Source of the DNA: Microbacteriaceae bacterium
Lineage (GTDB): Bacteria > Actinomycetota > Actinomycetes > Actinomycetales > Microbacteriaceae
Assembly (NCBI GenBank): GCA_025352325.1
Contig: JANXTR010000002.1
Location: forward strand, 1-46,333
Direction of reading: 5' to 3'
Length of the DNA stretch: 46,333 nucleotides
Shown here: positions 8,484 through 16,920 of the stretch, piece after piece
How positions within the stretch are numbered: the first letter of the stretch is position 1
Layout of the letters: each line of letters begins with the position of its first letter
The notes under the pieces: generated by a model
Told to the model about the DNA's origin: nothing
The model's database searches: none
The model's input: only the letters and a program-made list of their open reading frames with translations
Program-made: the position numbers and the translations under genes

Positions 8484-9619
8484 CCCTCGTCGACAGCCGG
8501 TCGTCGGATCCCGGCCCACATGTGGTGGCGCCCGACCGTCGACAGGATGAAGCGCAGAACCCGCGTCGACACGTCATCGACCTCGTAGCCGGCCGGAAGA
8601 GTGGTGCGCGGAGGCTGCGAGATGGCTTCCTCGATCCCGGCGATCACCTCGTCACGCGTGAGGCCGGTCATGATGATGCTGCCCGCATCGAGGGCCTCCG
8701 GACGTTCCATCGAGTCGCGGATCGTGATCGCCGGGAACCCGAGAAGCGCCGACTCCTCACTGATCGTCCCGCTATCCGAGATGACGCAACGAGCCAAGAG
8801 CTGGAGCTTGTTGTAGTCCAGGAAGCCGAACGGCTCATGGAAGATCACGCCGTCCGTCTCGGTGAACCCCGGGAGCGCCTCGAGTTGGCGTCGGGTTCGG
8901 GGGTGGGTGGAGACCAGCACCGGGAGTCCCCACTTCTCGTGAACGGCGGTCAGCGTGGCCAGCAGTTCGCTCAGGCGTGCCGGGGAGTCCACGTTCTCCT
9001 GACGGTGCGCGCTCACCAGGAAGAAGCCGCCATGCTCGAGTTCGAGTCGCTCAAGCACGGTCGACGCGTCGATCTTCTTGCGGTAGAACTCGAGGACCTC
9101 GCGCATGGGCGATCCGGTCATCGAGAGTCGGCGCGGGTGCAGGCCCTCGGCGATCAGGTTGCGGTGCGAGTACTGGTTGTACGGCATGTTGAAGTCGGAG
9201 ACGTGATCCACCATCCGGCGGTTGATCTCCTCGGGAACGTTCTCATCGAAGGACCGGTTGCCCGCCTCCATGTGGTACACGGGGATGTTCATCCGGCGCG
9301 CCATGAGAGCGGAGATCGCGCTGTTGGTGTCTCCCAGTATGAGCACTCCGTCGGGTTTCACCTCGAGGAAGACCTTCTCGATCTTCACGAGCGTGTCGCC
9401 GAGGACGCTGCCAAGCGAGGAGGTGTCCACGTTGAGGAAATGATCGGGAGTGCGCACACCCAGCTCTTCAAAGAAGATCTCGTTCAGCTGCCGGTCGTGG
9501 TTCTGCCCGGTGTGCACGAGCACGTGGTCGACCGCGGAATCCAATCTCGGGATGATTCGGGAGAGCCGGATGATCTCGGGACGGGTGCCGACGATGGTCA
9601 CGATGGTGGGAGTCTTCAC
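8480..9619 (-). CDS. Non-hydrolysing UDP-HexNAc 2-epimerase (WecB/CapG/FnlC family)
   Basis: 379 residues, full family length. The residues known to be catalytic in WecB are present: Asp97 in GDTNS, Glu118 in MEAGNR, Glu131 in VPEEINRR and His205 in SAHRQENV, with the allosteric/UDP-binding DSGTISEES near residue 290. In this context (dehydratase and reductase genes directly upstream) it fits CapG/FnlC/WbjD, which inverts C2 to give UDP-L-FucNAc or, in the QnlB/WbvD variant, UDP-L-QuiNAc. It is less likely to be the general WecB making UDP-ManNAc. It overlaps both neighbours by 4 bp. Confidence 0.88.
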   Translation of the reverse strand: MKTPTIVTIVGTRPEIIRLSRIIPRLDSAVDHVLVHTGQNHDRQLNEIFFEELGVRTPDHFLNVDTSSLGSVLGDTLVKIEKVFLEVKPDGVLILGDTNSAISALMARRMNIPVYHMEAGNRSFDENVPEEINRRMVDHVSDFNMPYNQYSHRNLIAEGLHPRRLSMTGSPMREVLEFYRKKIDASTVLERLELEHGGFFLVSAHRQENVDSPARLSELLATLTAVHEKWGLPVLVSTHPRTRRQLEALPGFTETDGVIFHEPFGFLDYNKLQLLARCVISDSGTISEESALLGFPAITIRDSMERPEALDAGSIIMTGLTRDEVIAGIEEAISQPPRTTLPAGYEVDDVSTRVLRFILSTVGRHHMWAGIRRPAVDEG

Positions 9620-10647
9620 GAGGTGCGGCCGCCAATCAGTTGCTGGATCTCGGGGAGGGTCTCGAGGAGAGCGACGGTCTCGTCGACATCGAGGCGAGTT
9701 GTGTTGTGGGAGGTGTAGGCCTCGAGGGGAGCCTGCTGTTCGCCCTCCTCGAAGTACGGCGCGTAGTCGAGAGTGCGCGTGTCGAGCGGGACACGGAAAT
9801 AGTCCCCGAAATCTTCGGCGTGCGCCATCTCTTCGGTGCTGAGGAGCGATTCGTAGAGCTTCTCGCCGTGCCTCGTCCCGATCACGGTCACGTCGGGGTC
9901 GTCGATACCGGCGATCCTCGCGACCGCGTTGAGGAGGGTCTCGACAGTGCTGGCGGGCGCCTTGCGAACGAACAGGTCGCCGGTATTCGCCTGCGTGAAT
10001 GCGTACTTGACCAGGTCGACCGACTGAGCGAGCGACATCAGGAACCGCGTCATCGTCGGGTCGGTGATGGTGAGGGAGGCGCCTCGCTTCAACTGCGCCA
10101 CAAAGAGCGGGATCACCGAGCCTCGGGAGTACATCACGTTTCCGTAGCGTGTGACCGAGATCGACGTCGCCGCATCCAGATTGTTCCGGGCGTATGCCAT
10201 GGCGGTCTTCTCCATGAGTGCCTTCGACATTCCCATCGCGTTGATCGGGTAGACGGCTTTGTCGGTGCTGAGGCAGACAATCGACTTCACGCCGTATTCG
10301 AGCCCCGCCTGCAACACGTTCGCGCTGCCGGTCACGTTCGTGGCCACGGCCTGCATCGGGAAGAACTCGCCGGAGGGCACCTGCTTGAGGGCCGCTGCGT
10401 GGAAGACGAGGTCAGTGCCCTTGATGACCTGATTGACGCTCTTCTCGTCGCGCACATCGCCAATGTAGAAGCGAACGCGCGAATCCTGGATCGCGTGCCG
10501 CATGGCGTCCTGTTTGGACTCGTCCCGACTGAATACCCGGATCTCGGCGACGTCCTGGGTGAGCAGGTGACGAGTCATCGTCGACCCGAAGGAGCCGGTC
10601 CCGCCGGTGATCGTGACGATCGCCCCAGGAATCTGTCTGTCGGTCAT
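9616..10647 (-). CDS. UDP-GlcNAc 4,6-dehydratase/5-epimerase (CapE/FnlA/WbjB type)
   Basis: 343 residues. The NADP-binding motif is GGTGSFG (15-21), followed by VFSRDESKQ and HAAALKQVPSGEFFP, which are typical of inverting sugar-nucleotide dehydratases. The catalytic site reads Ser127 ... Met138-x3-Lys142 (AMGMSK). Met in place of the usual SDR tyrosine is a known mark of the CapE/FnlA subgroup. The reaction is UDP-GlcNAc to UDP-2-acetamido-2,6-dideoxy-L-arabino/lyxo-4-hexulose, the first step toward L-FucNAc, L-RhaNAc or L-QuiNAc. It overlaps the reductase upstream and the epimerase downstream by 4 bp. Confidence 0.9.
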   Translation of the reverse strand: MTDRQIPGAIVTITGGTGSFGSTMTRHLLTQDVAEIRVFSRDESKQDAMRHAIQDSRVRFYIGDVRDEKSVNQVIKGTDLVFHAAALKQVPSGEFFPMQAVATNVTGSANVLQAGLEYGVKSIVCLSTDKAVYPINAMGMSKALMEKTAMAYARNNLDAATSISVTRYGNVMYSRGSVIPLFVAQLKRGASLTITDPTMTRFLMSLAQSVDLVKYAFTQANTGDLFVRKAPASTVETLLNAVARIAGIDDPDVTVIGTRHGEKLYESLLSTEEMAHAEDFGDYFRVPLDTRTLDYAPYFEEGEQQAPLEAYTSHNTTRLDVDETVALLETLPEIQQLIGGRTS

Positions 10648-11570
10648 GACGTGGCTCCCGCGTTGTTGCTCGTTCCGAGTTCCGCCAAGTCACGGACCAT
10701 CTCACTGATTCTAGGGATCGAGGGGTAGCCGGCGTCGCGCCAGAGCCGCGCGTTGCGCGGCCCCTCCACCGTGCACAGCGTGCGATCGACCGGACTCCCC
10801 GTCTCGCGCGGCTCGACAGTGATGCCGCGGCGGCCGAAGGCGTCGAGGATCAGTGTCGAGAGCAGCGACTTGTCGACCTGGTCGGCGGGAACGACGTGCA
10901 CCGTGCCGGACAAAGGATTCTCGGATGTCAGGATCCCGGCGACGATGCGGGCGAACGCCTGGGTGGTGATCCCGTTCCAACGGTGATCGGTGTAGCCGGA
11001 GAACGAACTACCCGGTTCATGGAACAGGACCCACTCGAGCAGATTCACGTGGGAATCCAGCTCGGGGCCGATGACGGAGCACCGGAGGTTCAGCACGCTC
11101 GCGCTCGGCACCTCGCCGAGGCTCTTGCTGTGTCCGTAGACGTCGTAGGCATCATGGTGCGATTCTTCGGAGTACCCGCCGGTCGTCCCGGAGAAGACGC
11201 AATCGGTGACGATCTGGATGACGCGGAAGCCGCGTTCCTCCGCGAGAGCCGCCAGCTCGTAGGGGAAAGCCGAGTTCACTGCGACCGCCGCACGTCGGTC
11301 GGCGGCGCTGTCGTCGTCGATGTGGTGCTTGATGAGACCGAGTGAGTTGACAACGAGATCGCCAGGGCCGTAGGGGGCGAGCACGGCCGCGAGGTCGTCG
11401 ACCCCGAGTCGGAACCTGATGAGCCGGTCGCGCAGTTCGGGCGGGGATGCCTGGGGATCGCGGCTGGTCCCCGCGACCTCGATGCCGAGCTCCGACAGAT
11501 GGCGCAGGACGCCGAGACCGATCATCCCGGCGCCCCCGAGGACGAGGACGGCGGGGGAGGACGCACTCAT
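10644..11570 (-). CDS. RmlD-like sugar-nucleotide 4-reductase (FnlB/WbvR/QnlA-like, no cupin domain)
   Basis: 308 residues of the extended SDR/RmlD type: GGAGMIG (12-18), VNSLG, TDCVFSG (122-128) and the catalytic Tyr145-x3-Lys149 (YGHSK). It should reduce the 4-keto group of the CapE-type product. CapF, FnlB and WbjC proteins, which lead to L-FucNAc, are normally longer because of a C-terminal cupin domain. None is visible here, and the length matches RmlD and the WbvR/QnlA reductases tied to L-RhaNAc/L-QuiNAc (recalled knowledge). The final sugar is therefore uncertain. It lies between a GT4 gene and the dehydratase with 4-bp overlaps. Confidence 0.82.
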   Translation of the reverse strand: MSASSPAVLVLGGAGMIGLGVLRHLSELGIEVAGTSRDPQASPPELRDRLIRFRLGVDDLAAVLAPYGPGDLVVNSLGLIKHHIDDDSAADRRAAVAVNSAFPYELAALAEERGFRVIQIVTDCVFSGTTGGYSEESHHDAYDVYGHSKSLGEVPSASVLNLRCSVIGPELDSHVNLLEWVLFHEPGSSFSGYTDHRWNGITTQAFARIVAGILTSENPLSGTVHVVPADQVDKSLLSTLILDAFGRRGITVEPRETGSPVDRTLCTVEGPRNARLWRDAGYPSIPRISEMVRDLAELGTSNNAGATS

Positions 11571-12754
11571 GAGATCACCGATTCCAGGGTTCGTTCGAAG
11601 GATTCCACGGCGCTCTCCTTCGAGAAGGTCGCCTCAGCGAACGCGCGTTCTGCGCGCGAGATCCGGGACAGTTCGTCGCGGCCTCCGGCCGCCAGCGCAC
11701 TGGCGACCGCGGCGACCTCCTCAGGGCGTGCGACCCACGTGACGCCCGAATCCTCCCCGAGGACCCCGCGAAGCCCGGAGAGCGAGGTCGAGACGGCCGG
11801 AACTCCTGCCGCCATGTACTGGAGCACCTTGTGGGGGAGTGCGACGTTGGTCAGCAGCTCGGGTTCGAAGGGGTTGATCGCGACGTCTCCGAGACGCAGA
11901 TACTCGGGGAGGCTCTGGTAATCGATGACCCCGGTGAAGATGACACGATCCTCGATACCCAACTCCGCGGCGGTTGATCGAAGCGTCTGCTCGAGTTCGC
12001 CGCCGCCGACGAGCACGAGCCTCAGTTCTGGCCTGGCCGAGAACTCGGCCGCGAGGCCGCGCATCACGATGTCGAGACCGGAGAAGGTGAAGAAGCTCCC
12101 CATGTAGAGGATGACTCGATGCGAGGCATCCAGTCCCAACTCCGCCCGCAGGTCGGTGAGGGGCTCACGGGCGAAGTGGGAGAGGTCCAGGGGCGGCAGG
12201 TTGACCACGACGGGCCCGGTCCGACCCGAGATCGAGACGCAGTACTCGCCCATCGCGGGATTGTTCGCCGAAAGCAGCGTCGCGTTCCGGTAGACGTAGC
12301 GTTCGGCGGCGAGAACGAGCCGCGACACGATCGTGCTGCGGATCTTGTGCGAGACATCCAGGGCTCGGAAGACGACGGGAACGGACGCGCGGCGCGCCAT
12401 CGAGACCGTCTGCCAGCCCGTCGTCGGAACCGCGTACAGCACGACCACGTCGTAGCGACCCGAGCGCAGCTCGCGACGAATGGTCGGCACATCGATGACG
12501 GGGGCGGCGAACCTCTCCCAGGACGAACCGCCCCAGGTGGGCGGGGTGACCAGTGTCAATCGGGCGTCTTGATACGCGCGGCCACTGATCTGGCGGGTGT
12601 CGGATCGCGCCGAACGACGGACCTTCCCGGAGCCCTCAGGAAACTGCAGGAATGTGACGTCATGGCCTCGCAGAGAGAACAACTCCGGGAACTCGTGCAT
12701 CTCGTAGATGACCTTGTTCTCGTAGCTCACCTCATGGATGAACAGCACCCGCAC
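11567..12754 (-). CDS. Family 4 glycosyltransferase, WbuB-like
   Basis: 395 residues from GTG 12752-12754. That start was chosen because GGAGAGG sits 6 nt before it and the sequence VRVLFIHEV then opens the GT-B fold; an upstream in-frame ATG has no such site. Visible motifs are ILYMGSF, LVLVGGGELEQ, and NPFEPELLTNVALPHKVLQYMAAGVPAVS in the donor-binding C-terminal domain, where the first acidic residue region resembles the WbuB/L-FucNAc transferase group. It is the first gene of the amino-sugar operon, so it is a good candidate for the transferase using that sugar. It overlaps the reductase gene by 4 bp. Donor assignment is inference. Confidence 0.78.
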   Translation of the reverse strand: MRVLFIHEVSYENKVIYEMHEFPELFSLRGHDVTFLQFPEGSGKVRRSARSDTRQISGRAYQDARLTLVTPPTWGGSSWERFAAPVIDVPTIRRELRSGRYDVVVLYAVPTTGWQTVSMARRASVPVVFRALDVSHKIRSTIVSRLVLAAERYVYRNATLLSANNPAMGEYCVSISGRTGPVVVNLPPLDLSHFAREPLTDLRAELGLDASHRVILYMGSFFTFSGLDIVMRGLAAEFSARPELRLVLVGGGELEQTLRSTAAELGIEDRVIFTGVIDYQSLPEYLRLGDVAINPFEPELLTNVALPHKVLQYMAAGVPAVSTSLSGLRGVLGEDSGVTWVARPEEVAAVASALAAGGRDELSRISRAERAFAEATFSKESAVESFERTLESVIS

Positions 12755-12809
12755 GGTATCCCTCTCCGAGTCGGCGCGCGAAGACCGCGGCGGCACGTTG
12801 GCAGGGGCA

Positions 12810-12815
12810 ACGATA
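12810..12815 (-). promoter_or_regulatory. Possible -10 box for the GT4/amino-sugar operon
   Basis: In the 85-bp gap between the secreted repeat protein and the GT4 gene, the minus strand reads TATCGT (TANNNT) about 55 bp ahead of the GTG start. A clear -35 is lacking, so read-through from upstream is equally possible. Confidence 0.3.
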
Positions 12816-12839
12816 GCAAGCCGTCTCGGCCGCCCCGGA

Positions 12840-15134
12840 CTACGCTGCGGCGCCGCTTGGGATCAGCGCGGCGAGCTTGGAATCGACCTGCAGCCATCCG
12901 GCCGCCGCGCCATCGAGCTGGGCGAAGCGAGCCATCGACGACACGGGGTGTTTCGCGCCATCGACGTCCAACAAGTAAACGGACCCGTCGCTCGTGCGAA
13001 TGAAGTGAGGCGCAGCCGGCCCGATCTTCATGAGCGCGCAGGTGTACGAGTCGAGCGGGATGTAGCCGATCGGGTAGCGTGCCAGGTCGGCAGCGGCGAT
13101 CGGATGGATGCTGCCTCCGGCCGCGACGTAGTTGGTTGTTCCGCAGCTATAGCCGAAGCCGAGGTTCGTGGGTGTCGACGGATAGGCCTGGATCAGGCCC
13201 TCCGGGAACGTCGAGTACCCGGTGATGCCTGCCTCGTTGGTCATGTCGAAGCTCGAGACGGGGATCTTGCTGGTGAGCCCGTTGACGACATAAATAGTCG
13301 GGCTCCCAGGGGACCGTACGAGCGTGCCCGCCGTGAGCGCAACGGGCCCGATCGTCGACGCCGAGATCGCGGCATCCGGAACCGTCAGGATGGTCGGGTT
13401 CGATGTGGGCGACAGGGACAGCAGCGATGGCCAAGACGCGATGGGCTTCAGTGCGGAGTCGCTGACGACGTAGACGGTCGGGCTGCTCGGCGCGATCAGG
13501 AAAGTCCCCACACCGATGGTTCCGGCCGTCGGATAGCTGTCGATCAGAGCTTGACTAGCCGGGAAACCGCCGATGCCGGTGAATCCCCCCACACCTGTCG
13601 CCCAGCTGTAGCGTCCCGCCGACGAGAGGATCTGCGTCTGCGTCGATCCCGGAGCCGTCACCGTGCCGGAGAACTGCCTCGTTCCCGCCGGGAGCTTCGC
13701 GAGACTGGCGGCGCTGAGCGATCCCGCGATCCGAGTACTGACTCCGAGTTGCACCGGATCGCCGGACACCGGATACAGGGCGTTCGTCTGCAGGTAGCTG
13801 ACGCTCGACGAACCCGACTGAGCGATGAAGACCGAATCCCGCACAACAGGCGCCGCGTACGGCAGGTCGGCGACCGCGTTGTCCGTCAGCACGTTCATCG
13901 ACAGGGGCAGACCTGCTCCGGTCTGCGATGCGTTGTCCAGGATCTCCCGCTTCGTACCACCGGTGATCCAGTAGCGGACGCCGGAGGTGGTTCCCAGGAT
14001 GGGTCCGACCGGCGGTCCGGGGTAGAACGCGGCGATCTGAGCCGCTGTCAACTGGGTGTAACTCGACGGATCGCAGGAAGCACCGTAGTCGGCCACGAGC
14101 GCACAGGAACTGAAAGGCAGAATGATCCCGGAGTCGAAGAAGTAGATGCTGCCGTCGGGCGCGCGCAGGCTCCGCCCGACCGCGTGACTCAGCGTGAAGC
14201 CATCGAGGTAACTCTGCGAGACCACGGCGACCTGACCGAGCGGAAACAGCGCGGCGTAGATCGCCGTCGACGCGATGGGGTACTTCGTAGTGCCGGACAG
14301 GAGGTAGACCGTGGAGTCCGCGCTGGTGCGAACGAGGCTGGTGCCGAGCGTGGTCGATCCGAACCAGTCCGTGTAGTATTCCCAGAAGTTTCGGTTGCCG
14401 TACGCGCTGCACCCGTCGCCGGTCCCGTACAGGTTCGACATGGCCGCGCTGTTCGGGGTGTACGGCGTGTAGTCGTAGAGGCCGGCGGTCGCCTTGTTCT
14501 GAATGAAGATCGAGCTGGTGCCGCACGCCGCGTTCGGGCTGTACCGGATCGTGTTGTACTTGCCCGCCTGGAAGTTGAAGCTCAGCGGCTTGGCCGCGTA
14601 GATCTCGAACTGCTGCGCGGCGTAATACAACTGATAGAAGAAGCCGCCGTAGTTGGGGTCACAGCCCGCGGTGTCCGGACAGTTGAATCCGGTGGCATAG
14701 GTGAAGTTCCGCTCGGACGGGGCCGAACTGGCCACCATTCCTTGCTCTTTCTGCAGAAGAACGAGCAGGGTCTTCTGGCTGATGCCGCAGGCGCGACCGA
14801 CGAAGAACACGATCTGCGCGGCATTCATCACACCGGCCGCGGGGATGGCGCTGCAGTAGTTCGTGGCGCTCATGGCCGGCGTCGTCTGGCCGTAGTTCCA
14901 CATGCAGGCATAGCTGCTGCGGCAGTTCGGCTCCTTGGAGATGAGGAACGCCTGGATGGTCTCAGCACTCATGGAGTTGCCGTCGTAGAAGAGCGCGTCA
15001 CTGATGATATTGCCGGGATCGAATTGTGACGCGTTGGCTGCGCTCGCGGATTCGACCGGGGGAGCCGCGAACGACAGCACGGCCGACGCCACAAGAATTG
15101 CGAGGACTCCGCCGATCGCTTTGCGGATGGTCAC
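12840..15134 (-). CDS. Secreted repeat-containing surface protein of unknown function
   Basis: 764 residues from GTG 15134, which overlaps the upstream lipoprotein stop as GTGA and has GGAGAT just before it. A signal peptide (residues 1 to about 33, TIRKAIGGVLAILVASAVLSF then a small-residue cleavage region) precedes a Cys-containing N-terminal domain (about 35-262) with DPGNIISDALFYDG and KTLLVLLQKEQGMV. From about residue 265 come about eight units of roughly 60 residues, each built around a strand motif such as VYLLSGTTKYPIAS, IYFFDSGIILPFSS, VYVVSDSALKPIAS and VYLLDVDGAKHPVSS. No LPXTG or C-terminal membrane anchor is visible. The repeats suggest a wall- or glycan-binding solenoid. The KEQG helix recalls lysozyme-fold catalytic helices, but this is speculation. 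It lies downstream of wzm/wzt and the lipoprotein. Confidence 0.72.
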   Translation of the reverse strand: MTIRKAIGGVLAILVASAVLSFAAPPVESASAANASQFDPGNIISDALFYDGNSMSAETIQAFLISKEPNCRSSYACMWNYGQTTPAMSATNYCSAIPAAGVMNAAQIVFFVGRACGISQKTLLVLLQKEQGMVASSAPSERNFTYATGFNCPDTAGCDPNYGGFFYQLYYAAQQFEIYAAKPLSFNFQAGKYNTIRYSPNAACGTSSIFIQNKATAGLYDYTPYTPNSAAMSNLYGTGDGCSAYGNRNFWEYYTDWFGSTTLGTSLVRTSADSTVYLLSGTTKYPIASTAIYAALFPLGQVAVVSQSYLDGFTLSHAVGRSLRAPDGSIYFFDSGIILPFSSCALVADYGASCDPSSYTQLTAAQIAAFYPGPPVGPILGTTSGVRYWITGGTKREILDNASQTGAGLPLSMNVLTDNAVADLPYAAPVVRDSVFIAQSGSSSVSYLQTNALYPVSGDPVQLGVSTRIAGSLSAASLAKLPAGTRQFSGTVTAPGSTQTQILSSAGRYSWATGVGGFTGIGGFPASQALIDSYPTAGTIGVGTFLIAPSSPTVYVVSDSALKPIASWPSLLSLSPTSNPTILTVPDAAISASTIGPVALTAGTLVRSPGSPTIYVVNGLTSKIPVSSFDMTNEAGITGYSTFPEGLIQAYPSTPTNLGFGYSCGTTNYVAAGGSIHPIAAADLARYPIGYIPLDSYTCALMKIGPAAPHFIRTSDGSVYLLDVDGAKHPVSSMARFAQLDGAAAGWLQVDSKLAALIPSGAAA

Positions 15135-15589
15135 GGGATCTCCATCTTGATCGCAGGCGACGTCACATCGGCGGCGGGAGACGAGTAATGAAGGACGACG
15201 GTCCAACTGCCCTTGTTGAACGTCGCGATGGGCTCCTGGCTCGTGCCGCACGAAGTGTTCTGAACGTTCGAGATCCCGCTGCCCGGAATGGTGACGGCGT
15301 TTCCGGAGGAGACCTCGGTCGCGACGTACGCGCAGGTGCCGCCGTTTTCGATGATGCCGGTGACGTACCCCGAGACCGAGACGTGCGCGCCGTCGACATC
15401 GACTCCAGCGATCGTCATCTGTGCCGAGATGAGGGGTGTCGCGGAGGGGCTCGGACCTGAAGCCGCCACAGAGCCCTGGGGCACCGAATTCGACGTCTGG
15501 CTGCCGGCGAAGCAGCCGCTCAGGGTGAGAGCCGCGAGGCAGGCAATACCGCAGACCCGCACGAGTCGCACACGATGCATCGCTGCCAT
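15131..15589 (-). CDS. Small secreted lipoprotein of unknown function
   Basis: 152 residues. ATG 15587-15589 follows GGGAGG with 5-nt spacing. The signal sequence RVCGIACLAALTLSGC carries a lipobox ending at Cys26, so the mature protein should be lipid-anchored on the outer face of the membrane. The Ser/Thr/Pro-rich linker after the Cys is followed by a beta-rich domain (about residues 55-152) with two cysteines (CAYVATEV and NTSCGTSQ) that could pair. No family was recognised; the domain looks immunoglobulin-like by its alternating pattern. Its stop overlaps the start of the large secreted repeat protein, so the two products are probably made together at the same cell surface site. Confidence 0.75.
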   Translation of the reverse strand: MAAMHRVRLVRVCGIACLAALTLSGCFAGSQTSNSVPQGSVAASGPSPSATPLISAQMTIAGVDVDGAHVSVSGYVTGIIENGGTCAYVATEVSSGNAVTIPGSGISNVQNTSCGTSQEPIATFNKGSWTVVLHYSSPAADVTSPAIKMEIP

Positions 15590-15613
15590 CGTTTCCTCCC
15601 CCGAGCCGTTGAC

Positions 15614-15619
15614 ACCATA
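15614..15619 (-). promoter_or_regulatory. Putative -10 box for lipoprotein/surface protein pair
   Basis: In the 106-bp gap after wzt, the minus strand reads TATGGT, with TAGGCT just upstream as an alternative. It would give a leader of about 18 nt carrying the GGGAGG ribosome site. The lipoprotein pair may thus be expressed apart from wzm/wzt. Confidence 0.4.
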
Positions 15620-15695
15620 AGCCTAGGGGCTGGAGTGACGAATGTTACTAGCGGGACTGACGCCACTTCAGGGGGGCAGGTGGCGAGAGCCCGGC

Positions 15696-16916
15696 TCAGC
15701 CCGCTGAGTTCAGCAGGTCCGATCGCGTCGCGACCTCGACATCCATCGTCAGATAGCCCGTGCTCGGAACCTTCCCCGTCACCGAGAAGGGCGACGAGGA
15801 GACGGACCGATCGAGCGAGATCCCGTCGCGGGTCTCCAGATTGCCGCGCAACGAGTACTCGCCGATTCCGAGCGGGACACGCGAGAAGGCGAAGTCGACG
15901 ACGTGCTGCCCGGCGGTGTTCGGGATCTGAGCCGTCATGTCGACGGTGCTCAGCCGATAGATCGGCTCGCCCTCCGGCGTCTCGATCGAGATCTCGGCCA
16001 CCAGGGGTGGATGCGATTTCGTCAACTCGTAGGAGAAGGAGATCGCCATGTCGTCGCCGGAGGCGATGGACTTCTTGTCAGCCGGCTGCTCGGAGACGAT
16101 GGACAGATCCGTGATCCGCGCGGGATTCTGCGAGCCGGACCCGAGGGCGAGCTCCTCCCCGAGGGCGTCGATGCGGCGTTGCTCGTCGTAGCCGAACCGC
16201 AGCACGTGCAGTCCGTCGGCGGGCTGTCCGTCGAAGATCATCTGCCCGTGGTTCATGACGACGACCCGATCGCACAATCGCGCGACCTGCGCGGCCGAAT
16301 GGCTGACGACGACGATCGTCCTGCCCTCGCGTTGGAACTCCTCGATCTTGTCCATGCACTTGGCCTGGAATGGCTCGTCGCCGACGGCGAGGACCTCGTC
16401 CACGAGCAGCAGATCTGGGTTCACGTGGACGGCGACGGCGAAGGCGAGCCGCACGTACATCCCCGACGAGTAGAACTTCACCTGTGTGTCGATGAAGGCC
16501 TCGATCCCGGAGAAGTTGACGATCGCATCGAAGTACCGGTCGATCTCCTTCTGGGTCAGGCCGAGGATCGCGGCGTTGAGATAGACGTTCTCGCGACCGG
16601 TGAGGTCGGGGTGGAAGCCGGCGCCGAGCTCGAGGAGCGCGGCCATCCTGCCTCGCCGCTTCACGGTGCCGGAGGAGGGCTCGATGATGCCGCCGATCAC
16701 CTTGAGGAGGGTGCTCTTGCCGGACCCGTTGTGACCGACGAGGCCGACGGTGCTGCCGGACGGGATCTCGAGGCTGATGTCACGAAGCGCCCAGAAGTCT
16801 TCACGGTGCGCCTTCTCGGTGCCTCGATTGACGATCCGTTCCTTGAGCGACTTGTGCCGGTGGAGGGTGAACCTCTTCGAGACATCCGCAACGGAGACGA
16901 TGGTGGGAGCGGTCAT
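15696..16916 (-). CDS. wzt: Polysaccharide ABC transporter ATP-binding protein with Wzt C-terminal domain
   Basis: 406 residues from ATG 16914-16916, preceded by AGGAG and placed 4 nt after the permease stop; a longer in-frame start would run into the permease gene. The ATPase domain has Walker A GHNGSGKS (61-68), the TagH/Wzt-type signature YSSGM (149-153) and Walker B LLLVDE (169-174). From about residue 240 a separate beta-rich domain follows, with DGISLDRSVSSSPFSV near its end, as in Wzt proteins that bind the modified non-reducing end of the glycan before export. That domain suggests the exported polymer carries a terminal mark, although none of the usual methyl- or phosphotransferases is seen in this window. 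With the permease it exports complete lipid-linked polymer. Confidence 0.88.
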   Translation of the reverse strand: MTAPTIVSVADVSKRFTLHRHKSLKERIVNRGTEKAHREDFWALRDISLEIPSGSTVGLVGHNGSGKSTLLKVIGGIIEPSSGTVKRRGRMAALLELGAGFHPDLTGRENVYLNAAILGLTQKEIDRYFDAIVNFSGIEAFIDTQVKFYSSGMYVRLAFAVAVHVNPDLLLVDEVLAVGDEPFQAKCMDKIEEFQREGRTIVVVSHSAAQVARLCDRVVVMNHGQMIFDGQPADGLHVLRFGYDEQRRIDALGEELALGSGSQNPARITDLSIVSEQPADKKSIASGDDMAISFSYELTKSHPPLVAEISIETPEGEPIYRLSTVDMTAQIPNTAGQHVVDFAFSRVPLGIGEYSLRGNLETRDGISLDRSVSSSPFSVTGKVPSTGYLTMDVEVATRSDLLNSAG

Positions 16917-16920
16917 GGGG

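Noticed and set aside
12738-15029. A 763-codon open frame on the plus strand
   Set aside because: It is antisense to the secreted repeat protein, whose signal peptide, repeats and coupled start are coherent. The plus frame is Arg/Gly/Asp-rich, lacks domains, and reflects third-position GC bias.
15609-15614. TTGACA on the plus strand
   Set aside because: No -10 at proper spacing and no plus-strand gene follows. It lies in the leader of the minus-strand lipoprotein gene.
15690-15710. CTCAG-CCCG-CTGAG hairpin at the end of wzt as a terminator
   Set aside because: The stem is only 5 bp, overlaps the coding end, and no T-tract follows.
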